Shown in pieces: positions 33,401 through 44,481 of a stretch of 64,000 nt of DNA. Under the pieces are notes generated by a model, which worked only from the letters and a program-made list of their open reading frames with translations, had not been told where the DNA came from and did no database searches. Both the position numbers and the translations under genes were made by a program. How positions within the stretch are numbered: the first letter of the stretch is position 1; every line of letters starts with the position of its first letter. Origin of the DNA: Haematococcus lacustris. Its lineage: Eukaryota; Chlorophyta; Chlorophyceae; Chlamydomonadales; Haematococcaceae. The stretch is taken from contig JASKMD010000029.1 in the NCBI GenBank assembly GCA_030144725.1, positions 9,723,098-9,787,097 on the forward strand, in the 5' to 3' direction.

Positions 33401-36400
33401 CGCCACCGCACCACCATCGTGGAGTGCGTGAAAGATGCTGACGTCAGCATCAGGCGCAGGGCCCTGGAGCTGGTGTGAGTGACCGGGCACTGCACGTGAC
33501 TTGTGTGGCCTGGGTGACATGTGTGACCCACATAGGCTGAACTTCAAGTGTGACCTGTGTAACCTGCAAGTACGACAGAGGCGTGCAGTCAAGGCAATCG
33601 GCCCAGAGTCAAAGCTGGGTGGCCCACACGCCCAAACCATGAATTCCCATTCTAGCTGCCTGACCACATCGTGGCTGGCTGCTGCCTGTCAGTTGCCTGC
33701 TGCTGCCCCCCGTCCAGACCCCCCTGCTGACATAGCTCGCCTGCTGCCCACATGCCCCTCCCCTGGACACACCCCTAGTCGCACTCCTGGTCACACCCCT
33801 GGTCACACCCCTGGTCACACCCCTCCGCCAGGTATGGGCTAGTGAATGAAGGCAACATCAAGACCCTGACTCGCGAGCTGCTGGACTACCTGGCAGTCAG
33901 TGACGCGGAGTTCAAGCCCGACCTGACCGCCAAGATCTGCACCCTGATACAGCGCTTTGCACCAGACAAGCGCTGGCACCTGGACAACCTGCTGCAGGTG
34001 GCAGGCTCGAATCCCACACTCACCCTGGGAACCCTCACTCCTGCCACACTGCAGTGCCGCCAACAAAAGTGACGTTCACAGTTTGCCCAACTGACTTGGA
34101 ATGAATCAACATCGCAGCTAAAGAGTCTGGGCAGGGACTGGGCCTGTGGTAGGGCTGAGCCAGGGTTAGGCTGGGCTTAGCTGGTCATGGCCGTAGCCGC
34201 TGCTGCCTTCTTTGCCTGATATCAGTTTGTTGCATTAACAGCCATGCTGTCAACACTGAGTCCAATCATCGCATGGCGTTTGCCAGTATGCGGTCTAATT
34301 ACGGAAAAACGGATATGTGTCCATTGTGGTGCCCTTGTGTCACTGTCTACTGTGAGCCAGCATCTCTGTAGGTCTGGGGTAAAACAATGATGTGTGCATC
34401 GTGTTGCCATTGAGTAGCTGTCTGATATTGGATGAAAGCTCTGTAGGTCAGTGGTCATGCTGTGCACTGGGTGGCCATTGTCCAGCACAGCGCCTGTGAC
34501 TGCCGCTGGTGTTGCCACAGCCACTATCACTGCCACCTTTGCCTTGACGCAGGTCATGACGCAGGCAGGGGCGCATGTGAAGGAGGAGGTAGGTGTGCAG
34601 CTGCAGCTCCCCTCTCCCCTCTCCCCCCTCCCTGATCGCCTGGAACACAGCAGACCAGGACGCTGTGTTTGAAGCCACCAGCACCACCCTCCTGCCTGCC
34701 ACCTGTTGACTGGGGGTCACATGGGGAAGGACTTTGTCACAGCAGCAGTGATGGCATGGGATGCACTTGCACCAGGGGTGGTTCTACGCTGTGTGCCGCA
34801 CCCTGAATGACTAGCTGTTGGCCTTGCCGCCTTGGACCGCAGTGTCAGGGCCAGCGGTGAGGGTCCCGGCTCAGGTGCTGCCCCTCACTGCCTCTGCCAG
34901 CCGCCATGTGTGGCCGTGTGTGCAGGTCTGCCGGGCGCTCATCGTCCTCATCACCAACGCGCCTGAGCTGCACGCATACAGCGCCAGGGCCATGTACAGG
35001 AACCTGCACGCTTACCAGGTGAGAGGGAGGCACAGGGGACGGCAGAGGGGACGCCAGGCAGGAGGGGGGTGCCTGCCAGCCGCCCACCAGGCTCGTTCAG
35101 CCCCTGAACCCTCCTCCCAGCACCTCCTTGGCCAGCCCTGTAACCCCCTTGCACCTCCTTGCCCTCGCTCAGCCCCTGAGCTCTAGCTCTCGTGTACTTT
35201 GGTTTGTCAGGCCCAGCCGGCTTCCCTTGAAGTCTGGTTCCCTTGCACCCCCTTGGTTCCCTTGCTCTGCTCTGGTGCCGTTGCTGCCCAGCCCTGCCTT
35301 GACCTGACCTGTGGCCTGTTCTCTCTGACAAGGCACGGCACAGCAGTGGGCCAGTGGGCCTGTGCCTGTGATGGGTGACATTTGCAAGAAGTGTGATGGC
35401 AGGGTGACACCACAGCTTCAGGGCAGGGCACTGTTGGCACCGGCAATAGCACTCAGCCGAGACCCTGACTGATGGCTCTGACTGACGGCCCTGACACTGC
35501 AACCTAGTAAGGGTGACCCGAGAGTGCGGCGCAGCTAGGCCCAGATGCAAATGCTATCCCAGAAGCCCGCATGATGCAGTGGCTTGATTTGTTCCTGACC
35601 CAATCTACACAGTAAAGTGCCTAACTCCGGCCACCCCGTTTCTCGTGTTCTCTTGATTCTTTACCGAAAGCCCCCGTTTTGTTTCCGCGCATCACGTTGT
35701 TAGGTGGTTACTAGGGTGGTTGTCGGGCCGCGTCATGTTTGCGCGTTGTGGGAGGAGAGATTTCAACACTGCCGGGACCGTCGGTTTTAACCCCATCCGG
35801 GGTTAAGGCCCGGCCGCGACTACCAGGAGCGTTTCAGGAAGCTTCCTCAACGCTCCTAGATACCTTGGTAGGTAACAAAGATGGTGCAGTCGGTGCGCTG
35901 TGTCAAATGTGCGGCTGTCCGGCGGTAGCGCTTGCCATGTTAAGCAGAAATTTTTGCATGCAACAAAAATGGTTTTTCTACTTGCAGAGCTCAGCCCCCG
36001 GCCCTTGCTCAAATTTCCACCGCTTCTGCCACACGCGCTAGGAGGTCTAGCAAAGCTTCTAACGGGGCACGCCACAGGGTTAGCATGCTTGCAGCCGCCG
36101 CTCAGGCCCTCTTCAAGTACAAGAGGGGGGCTGCGCGCCCTTCTGTGCGTGCTGTGGCAAAACAGCATGGCGTCCCCCGCTCCACCCTCAGCGACTTTAT
36201 CAACAAGGGGGTAGGGTTGCTACAAGGGGGAGACCGACAGCTTTGACTGAGGCAGAGGAGATGCAGCTGGTCAGCATTGTCAAGGGGGCCCAAGCGCAGG
36301 GTAGGGGGGTGACCAGATTGGACCTCCTTGGAGCAATGCAGTGGGCCTGCGAGGTTTGTGTGAGCAAGGGCCTGCCACACTTCTTTTCTAATGCAAGCCC

Positions 36401-39400
36401 GAGCAACAAATGAAGCCATTGAATTGAATTGAATTTATTAGTATGAAGTAATAGTAAATAAAACCATACCAAACGATGCCATTGAAGCGTGCGTTTGCCA
36501 AGACGGGCGTATACTCCCCCAACAAGGAGCAGCTGCGGGCAGCTGCTAAAGCCTCCGCTAAAGGTGGCAAGGGCATGGCGACCCTAGCACCATGGAAGCG
36601 CCTAACTGTGACCAACGATATGATGGATGCAGCTGTTTGGCGCTCAGCGGAGGAGCAACCTCCGTTGTATTTCCGGGCAGTAGACCAGTTCTACAACAGG
36701 CAGGAGCTGGAAGAGCAGGTTTCCATTAGGGCAGTTAAGTATGGCAGAGGGGCTCGCGTGGAAGGGGGTGGGGCACATCGTGATGCTTTAACTTTCGACT
36801 CACAACACAACTTTCTTTAACTATTCCTATTGCATTTGGTGATCAACACCATGGTGAATACATGCCTTGAAATGCAGGGTGGGGTTTAAGTCAAAGTTGG
36901 GAGTATTGCAAGTGGCCAGATTTAGGTAGAGTTAGTTTAAAACACCCTATTTGGGGGGTATGTCAGAGTTGTTGGCCGTATTGTGACAAGGCTGTGGAGC
37001 CCAGACATGAGCCTGCTACTGCTGAGCAGCAGGTTTCAAGCCCTACTCAGTGATATAAATTTCATTCACTTTAAAGCAGCGGTGGAGAAGTTATGACGGT
37101 TTTGGCAAAGAAATGTCCGGAATTAGGCACTTTACTGTGTAGCCAAAGTGTGGGTGGGGGTGGGGGTGGGGGAGTGGGTGCGGGCCTGGGTGTGGGTGTG
37201 GGTGTGGGTGACGATCTTGCCCAAGAGGCCCCAAGTGTTGCTTGCTAGCTGCGTGCGTGCCCTGCCTGCGTGCGAGCCCTGCCTCACGGCTCTGGCCCAA
37301 GGTGAGCCACTGTCAGCCTAAGAGTGTGTGGGTGTGGGTGTGCGTGTGCATTTGCTGTGCCTGGCTGTGTGGCTGTGGCCTGGCAGGACGTGGCACACAC
37401 CAGCCTGCTCATCACGGGGCTGTGGTGCATCGGGGAGTTTGGGGAGATGCTGCTGCCCGGAGCTGGTGGCCCACTGCTGGAGGGGGAGCCCGTCTGCAAT
37501 GCCAGTGAGAAGGACGTGGTGGACCTGCTGGCTGTCATCCTGCTGAGGAAGGCCAGCGAGGCCATAGTAAGGTGAGCAGCACGGAGCCAGAGTGGTAGAC
37601 AGATGGAACGAAAAATGTACAGATACATTTCCAGTAAAATACAACATATATATATATATAATGATTTTATATGATATATATATATATATATGATATATAT
37701 ATATATCTGAGGTGTATGCAAAATACAGGATCAAATAATTTTTCATAACACGGATGGGTATATCAAGGCTGCAAAGTGCGAGCAGCTTGCTCCGCGTGCT
37801 CCGCAAGTGTTCCGCAAGTCGCGAGTGTGCTAGTAGCATGTAAGGCTTGCACATGGAAACCTGCAAGTCGCGAGTTACCCGAGAAAGCTCGCATACGCAA
37901 CTATTGCAATCTCAACGCGGCAAATGCAACAAAGCGCGGTAGCTTAGCGGACATGTTGCCAGGCTGGCATGTATACTTATAATTGCCAGGCTGGCATGTT
38001 GACTAGAAGCTTCGGGCCTTGGGCAGGCCGCGCTCATCGCGGATAGACAAATAGAACGCTTTGTCGTTGCTGCTAAGCCACTTCGTCGTCAAAAACTTCA
38101 GATATTTGACCTAACGTTGACTGCGCTTTTGTATAATTGACGGGCCGCGGGGTACGCTTTTGTATAATTGACGGGCCGCGGGGTACGCTTTTGTATAATT
38201 GACGGGCCGCGGACCTCAGATATACTAGATAATCGCCTCTACCTCGCTCATTACGCGAAACTAATGGACTCGTCCTCGTCTCCGCGGCCATACACACCTC
38301 GGCTGCGCCTCGGTGTGTATGTCCGCATCGTCTCGGACTCGTCCATTATTTTCGCATAATGTACTCGGCCCGCCGATTATCCATTACATATATATATCAT
38401 ATAAAATCATTATATATATATATATAATGATTTCCACCGACCATTGTCTTGCAGTGGTAAAGAAGCATAAGAAGCAAAAGTCAGGGTTGACTAGGTGCTC
38501 CTCATACACCTCTACCTTCCACCCTCACCTGTGCTTCCGTCACCACAAATGTGCCAGAGCTTTGTTGAATACAGTCCTGGCTGCTTAGCTGTTATTACCC
38601 TCAACCCCTGCCTGCCCTCAACCCCTGCCTGCCCTCAACCCCTGCCTGCCCTCAACCCCTGCCTGCACCCTGTGCCTCAGGGAGTACGCGCTAACGGCTG
38701 TGATGAAGCTGACGGCCCGCCTGCCCGGGCAGCTGCAGCGGCTGCAGACCCTGATTGGCCGCCACACCCGCAGCGCTGCGCTGGAGTCACAGTCCCGATG
38801 TGCCGAGTACGGCCGCATGTTCAAGCTGTCTGCCAGTGTGCGGGCCCAGGTCAGTCAGGCTGCCGGCAGGACCCAGCTGCTGCCACCTAGGCACACAGCC
38901 ACTTAGAAACCCAGATACAGATACAGAGGCACCTAGAACTACTTTGCCCCAGAGGCAGAGGCAGCAGGGGCAGATGCAGCAGGGGCAGAGGCAGCAGGGG
39001 CAGAGGCACCTAGAGAAACTGGCTCACACAGGCCCAGCCCCGCCTAGAGGCCCAGCCACCAGCCCCCGTCTGCTGCTCAGCTAGTGCCCAGGAAATCAAT
39101 GGCTGGCCCAAAGATGAAGCACACAGGTACCTCCTGTGGCTACAACGCAGCTTCTGCATAGCTACCATGCAGCTGCCCTGTAGCTACCACCTGAGTGCAA
39201 CACACCGCTGAAGCCTGGCTCCATGTACACCGTGTGTGCCCTAAACCTCCTGCCTTACTTCCCAAACCTCCTGCCTTACTTCCTAAACCTCCTGCCTTGA
39301 TTCCCAAACCTCCTGCCGTGCTGCCCCAACCTCCTGCCCTGCTGCCCAACCCCCCTGCCCTGTTCACCGCCCACCTCCAGCTGCTGGAGCGCATGCCCGC

Positions 39401-41224
39401 TCTGGATGAGGCGGCGTACGTCAGCAACTTGGGGGCCGAGCTGCGACCCGCTGCCCCAGCTGCAGCTGCTGCACCCCCAGCCCTTCCAAGCTATGCTGGC
39501 CGCACAAACGGCCTTGCAGCGGCCAACGGGGTGCAGGCTACAGCCAGGGACCTGCTGGGGGACCTTGGTGAGGGCGCCGCTGCCAGGCAGTGGGCAGGGG
39601 AGGCGGTAGGGGACAGGGGAATATGGCCAAAGTAGGAGGGAATGGCGGCCAGGGTCAGGGTCAAGGGCTCGGCCAGGGGCAAGGGCAGGGGCAAGGGCTG
39701 GATTAGGGACAGGGGCAATCCAATGGTGAAAACATGGGGCATGGAAATGCGACACCTGCTGGCTCGCTGGCTGGCTGGCTGGCTGGCAGGCAGGCTGGCT
39801 GGTGTGGCATAAACTGCTGCATTGTTCAAGCCATTCCTGTACTTTACTTGTCACTACTCCTCATCACCTACTTCTTGATGATAGCAGGAATGCCAGTAAT
39901 AATCACAACATCCACTCCCCACTACTCCCCTACCCCCTGCACCTTGCACCTTGCTTGCCAGCAGCTACACCGCCCCTGCCTGCAGACTCAATCCCAGTCG
40001 CCTCCCCCATTGCAGCGCTGGGTGCTAGCGTAGCAGGGGCCGCCGCACCCCCTCCCCCGCAGCCAGTGGTGACAGCGGCAGCTGCCTCAGACCTCCTGGA
40101 CCTACTGGGAGACCCCACCCCTGTCCCCATGCCGGCTGCCCCAGCAGCAGCAGCACCACCACCACCACCACCAGCTGTGGTCTCACCCAGGGTGGGTGTG
40201 ATGAGGGGGAGAGGAGGCACAATGGACAGCAGCTCTGACTCACCGCAGTGCCCTTTCCTGACTGATCTGACCTACTCCTGCAATGCCCTGCTCAACCTCA
40301 CCCTCACCCTCGCCCTCACCTCACCCCTGCCCCTTGCCTGGCTCTGACCCGCCCTGCCCTCTCCCCTTCCCCGCCCCTCGACAGGCTGCTGCCCCCGTGG
40401 GTGTCGTGGTGGGCTCCTCCCTAGTGCACTCCAGCCCCTCTGGCCTGACCATTCACTTTACGTACAGCAAGCCCACTGGGCTGGGCAGCGAGCTCACAGA
40501 GATCAACGCCACCTACAGCACCTCCGGCACACTGCGCCTTACAGACTTCAGTCTCCAGGTGAGAAGAGGTCAGGTCGGCCCATGCCCAGGAGCCAGGCCA
40601 CAGGTTGCCAAAACTGGCAATCAACCCAACCGTCTCCTCAAATGACAGCCAGGATTTGCGACTTAGGGGCCCTCACAGGACACTTGTTTAGGCTACACCA
40701 GTCAAGCCAGGCTGGCGGCAAGTTCAGCATTAAAGCAGCTGCACATGTGCTCTGCTGAACAAGTGTGCAAGGATCACAAAAAATGAGCTGTGGCAGCAGC
40801 AGCAGCAGCGGAGTATGTGCCTCCCTGTGCAAGCCCATCCATTTGGGCGCTGCTGGGATGGGCTGTTCACCATGTGCCAGGACGCATAAAGGGGGTATGC
40901 AGCGACGTCAGACATGACCTGAAGGAACGAGAAAACATAGTGTGTCTGCACGGGGTTCGAACACCTCACCTATCACGAACTTGTTGATTTTGTTGCTGCC
41001 TGCAGGCTGCTGTGCCCAAGTACATCCAGCTCAAGTTGGAGCCTGCCAGCGGCACCATTGTTGCTCCAGGAGCCGGCGGCGAAGTGCGCCAGCGGATCTA
41101 TCTCAAGAACGGGCAGCAGGGCGTGAAGCCGCTGGCCATCCGGTTGCGCATCGGTTACACGCCGGAGAGCTCCGCCCCGGTCCAAGAAGCCGCAGAGCTT
41201 TCCAGCTTTCCATCAGGCTGCTAA
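30438..41224 (+). CDS. AP1G: AP-1 complex subunit gamma (gamma-adaptin), 16 exons
   Basis: Exons: 30438-30731, 30807-31048, 31149-31260, 31636-31810, 32273-32385, 32822-32962, 33392-33474, 33832-33997, 34553-34588, 34926-35018, 37387-37571, 38681-38849, 39381-39567, 39962-40191, 40385-40558 and 41006-41224. All have GT/AG borders and join to 872 codons plus stop. The trunk reads [55 protein letters not shown] and [13 protein letters not shown], all gamma-adaptin hallmarks. The hinge is Ala/Pro-rich with DLLDLLGD, a clathrin-box-like motif. The last two exons are the ear ([22 protein letters not shown]). It sorts cargo into clathrin vesicles at the trans-Golgi. The initiator ATG is not seen in this frame; a stop lies at 30426, so a further 5' exon is likely. 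Confidence 0.95.
32392..32722. repeat. 13-bp minisatellite GGGGCAGGGCCAA in adaptin intron 5
   Basis: About 25 near-perfect copies lie directly after the donor of exon 5, with one shortened unit near 32540. Because 13 is not a multiple of three, Gly/Gln/Arg- and Pro/Leu-rich frames open on both strands. It lies wholly between the exon 5 donor and the exon 6 acceptor. Smaller arrays occur in intron 6 (CCCTGACCCTGA, 33262-33362) and intron 11 (CTCAACCCCTGCCTGCC, 38598-38665). Confidence 0.95.
35608..37139 (+). mobile_element. pogo/Tigger-like DNA transposon, internally deleted, in adaptin intron 10
   Basis: The terminal inverted repeats start CACAGTAAAGTGCCTAA (left) and match the complement of the right end for about 22 bases. 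TA dinucleotides flank both ends (35606-35607 and 37140-37141), the target site of Tc1/mariner-pogo elements. Inside are remnants of the transposase start and end in the plus orientation. The element lies in the sense direction in the 2.4-kb intron 10 and leaves the splice sites intact. Confidence 0.9.
36085..36820 (+). pseudogene. pogo-type transposase remnant: HTH start joined to C-terminal piece
   Basis: ATG 36085 opens [19 protein letters not shown], then [20 protein letters not shown], a psq-type helix-turn-helix. After a frameshift near 36230 the sequence reads [19 protein letters not shown] and then [14 protein letters not shown], the usual follow-on of Tigger N-terminal regions. A TGA comes after SPSNK at 36412. 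From 36477 a second frame reads [26 protein letters not shown] is a C-terminal landmark of pogo transposases. The DDE catalytic domain between them is missing and an A/T-rich junction lies at 36418-36475. It cannot be active. Confidence 0.8.
37640..38435. mobile_element. AT-ended foldback element in adaptin intron 11
   Basis: The left end (37644-37705) and right end (38387-38434) are inverted copies built from TATATAATGATTTTATATGA. Inside are three tandem copies of a 32-base unit containing TTTGTATAATTGACGGGCCG (38125-38213). A palindrome of about 160 bp follows (38228-38386), in which CATTACGCGAAACTAATGGA pairs with a near-complement and CATACACACC flanks the hairpin tip. No coding sequence. 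The target duplication could not be defined because the ends are AT repeats. Confidence 0.65.
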
Positions 41225-42866
41225 GCTTCTCCTGGCAGTGCAGTCACATCTGTTGTACAGAGTGCTTTCCTTGCATTTTGTATTCCTTCCCTTCTGGCAA
41301 CATCATCGCATGTTGGAAAGCATCGGTCGGGATCCGCGCATATCGCTGATGTGCGCAGTTCTGCATAGTTTTTTTTTCAGTCGTGAAAGGCTAGAAATCA
41401 GGTCCCACAAGGTCAGGTAAAATGGCTCGATAAAATGTACCGTCACTTTTTGTCGCGTATACTGAACTCCAAGAGGTCAAACCGCGACGCCCCGCTGCGG
41501 CGTGGTGCTCCGCAGCTTGGCCTGCGAGGGACGGGCTAAAGTCAACATTGCCCCCCTCCGCGGTATCCTGGCACCAGTGACTCCTTGCACCCTGACGGTA
41601 GTGCACATGAATCAACAACGCCGCAACGACGAACGTGGTAGAGCGGTCACTAGTCGGTCGGTCGGCGTGCCGCGATGGGGTGCCGGCATGCAAATCTGCA
41701 GTGCTGTTTTTGAGGTCGATTTGCTGCTTGTTGCTGCTACGCATCCGTCTGGTTTCTGCGCCCTAGCTTTGGGGTATGCTCATAGCTCCTACTAGAAGCT
41801 ATTGCAGTGTATTACATCTGCCCAGCGCAGGTGGGGAAGCTCTTAAAATCACAGTGCGTAGAAACCTTATTTTTGGGCAGGAAATGCATCAAAAGCCGTG
41901 CTGACCTCCTGTAGAGATGCAAACGGTGTGCCCCGAGAATCTCGTACACTTTTGGTAGCGTTATTCTTAGGATTAGCACCCATACATCACCCAGACATAC
42001 CTCCCATGCTCATGTCTAAATTACCCCATCATCTCGCGCTCACTAGGCTGCGAAAGTGTAAGAGATTGTTCTGATTCCTCCAAGCTACCACCAGCGTTCA
42101 TCAGCGGCGCAAATGATGCAGACTGGCGGCCATTGATAGCGATGGCACCCCGCACTAAGCGTAGTAAGAATAGGAAGGATCGGAAAGCATAGGACAGCAA
42201 AGGGAAGCATAGGGAAGCATAAGAAAGCATAGGAAGCTCTCGTCGTTCATCAGCCCTCTCAATAATGTCGTCGAAGGAGAGACCAGAAAAAAACAATTCC
42301 TTCGGACATGCTGCCTGCAGCTCGTAGTATATGCTTTGATGTGGTGGAGGAGTAGGGCCATTGCAACGCTTAGGGATGTTGCGAGTGAGCTGCGGCAGCC
42401 CGATGCGAGATGCGAGCCACCTGGTCAACCGACATAACCGCCGGCCCTCGCGCTAGCGCTGTTGTGTACCGTACCTACCAGCACCCGCTTAAAAAAGAAC
42501 GCCGCATCCATCTACAGTAACCTTGCCAGCTGGACACTTGGCAAGGGTTGGTGGGCGTCCAGGCCGTGCAGGCCCTTTGATGCAGTAGGCATATCGGAAA
42601 GGCACGCTGATCACGGCTGTGTAAACGCGGCATCAAATGGCTCACGGTACATTTCGCCAAACAGACCTTGTGGGACCTGACTAGAAACGCCTTGAATGCG
42701 CGAAAGCCTTTTGATAGCAAAAATCCCGCATAGTCCCATCTTCTTCGTCTTCTTCGCGTCCATCCCAGAGCTGGGAATAATCAGTTTTGCCTGCCAAGCA
42801 ACAACGTACACAACAGAGTCCCGTACTAGTTATTCCAGAGCAAGAGCCTCGGGCACCCCGCGCGGC
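41225..42866. other. Space between convergent genes, with one weak minus-strand coding candidate
   Basis: Bases 41225-42010 show no gene. TGTAA words for plus-strand polyadenylation occur at 42056 and 42618. On the minus strand two frames look partly protein-like: about 42811-42610 (KLIIPSSGMDAKKTKKMG onward) and 42428-42021 (SIYYELQAACPKELFFSGLS, then FDDIIERADERR). A GTAGGT donor-like site lies between them near 42477. I do not recognise a family and cannot show that they are joined. Confidence 0.25.
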
Positions 42867-44443
42867 TCACGCAATGCCGTCCTCGAAAAATGAGTCGTAT
42901 GTCGTACGCCCCTCTGCAGCACGAAAGGAAGAGGCATGAAGTCAGCAGAGGTCGCAGGACACAAAGGCTGAGCACGCTATTCAGCGGTGTTCGGCCGGGT
43001 CCCCCGGGTCACACGGTACGGCGCCCCACATCCCCGACTTACCGTCGTCAATAAGGCCCAACCGCCGCAACCGCCGCTCCTGGTAGTAAGCCAGTCGTTT
43101 CAACGAGCCTTGCCGCTCCTCAAACCACTGCAACAACCCGTCAAGCGCCTCCTGCTCGCCCAGCCGCACCTGCAACCTCGAGCATACCCGCGCACCACAT
43201 ATGGCGCTGTGGGCCACGAAACTACCATGCACACAAAAAGACAGGCGCTGCCTGCCTGCCCTGCTGCCCCAGACATCAAGGCCTTGCAGCCTCTAAGTTG
43301 AGCGTGTGTGGATGGCCCCACTTGCATCGCCCCTGCCCTGCCCTCGCCCTCCCCTGACCCTCACCTCATCCTCCAGCACCTGCCCCATCAGCTGCATCCA
43401 CCCCTGGCCCTGCCCCTTCACCTGCACTGCCATCTCCTCCACGCTGCCCCTGGCCAGGCTGCCACTGCGCAAGAGCGCCAGGTCAGCATCAATGGAGGCT
43501 GGGTAGCCCTGTAGCGCTGCCTGAGCGCCCTGCAGACCAGGTGGTGGGAGCTCAGGGTGTAAATGGCCAGCCAGGTTGAAGACGCAGTGCGGATCATGGG
43601 GAGGGGGAGGGGGAGGGGGAGGGGGAGGGGGAGGGGGAGGGGGAGGGGGAGGGGGAGGGGGAGGGGGAGGGGGAGGGGGAGGGGGAGGGGGAGGGGGAGG
43701 GGGAGGGGGAGGGGGAGGGGGAGGGGGAGGGGGAGGGGGAGGGGGAGGGGGAGGGGGAGGGGGAGGGGGAGGGGGAGGGGGAGGGGGAGGGGGAGGGGGA
43801 GGGGGAGGGGGAGGGGGAGGGGGAGGGGGAGGGGGAGGGGGAGGGGGAGGGGGAGGGGGAGGAGGAGGGGGAGGGGGAGGGGGAGGGGGAGGGGGAGGGG
43901 GAGGAGGAGGGGGAGGGGGAGGGGGAGGGGGAGGAAGCAGCTCCCCCACCTCAATCATGCTGGTACACACTGCGGCCTCATTAGGCTGGCTGACTGGCTC
44001 ACTCATGAAGCCCCACACGTCATTGCGGAACACTGACTCCAGCAAGAAGGCGTCTGCCCCTGGACCCAGGCACAAGGCAAAACACAAGCAGCGTCTCAGG
44101 GGGTGTTGAAACCTCAGCGCCTGCACTAGGTTGCCCTGGCAGCTATGGCCAACATGACAGATTGACTTTGCGTGACTCTACATGATGCGACTGGTAAAGC
44201 AGATCCTGTCGCCCCTGATGCTCTTTCTTTCACTGCCCTTGCTGCTGCCCCTTGCATTGGCCCTGCCGCTGCTGCACCTCAGCCAGCTGCCATTGCTGCT
44301 GCTGCCATCATTGCCCTCATAGCTGCAACTTTTCCGACCCAGCCCCTGCCCCTTGCACCGCCACTGCTGCCACTGACCTGCTCTGATCTGTTGCTGCACC
44401 TCCTGCTGTCACAGCTACAATGCTCTGGGCCCCCTTATTTCCA

Positions 44444-44481
<38 letters not shown>

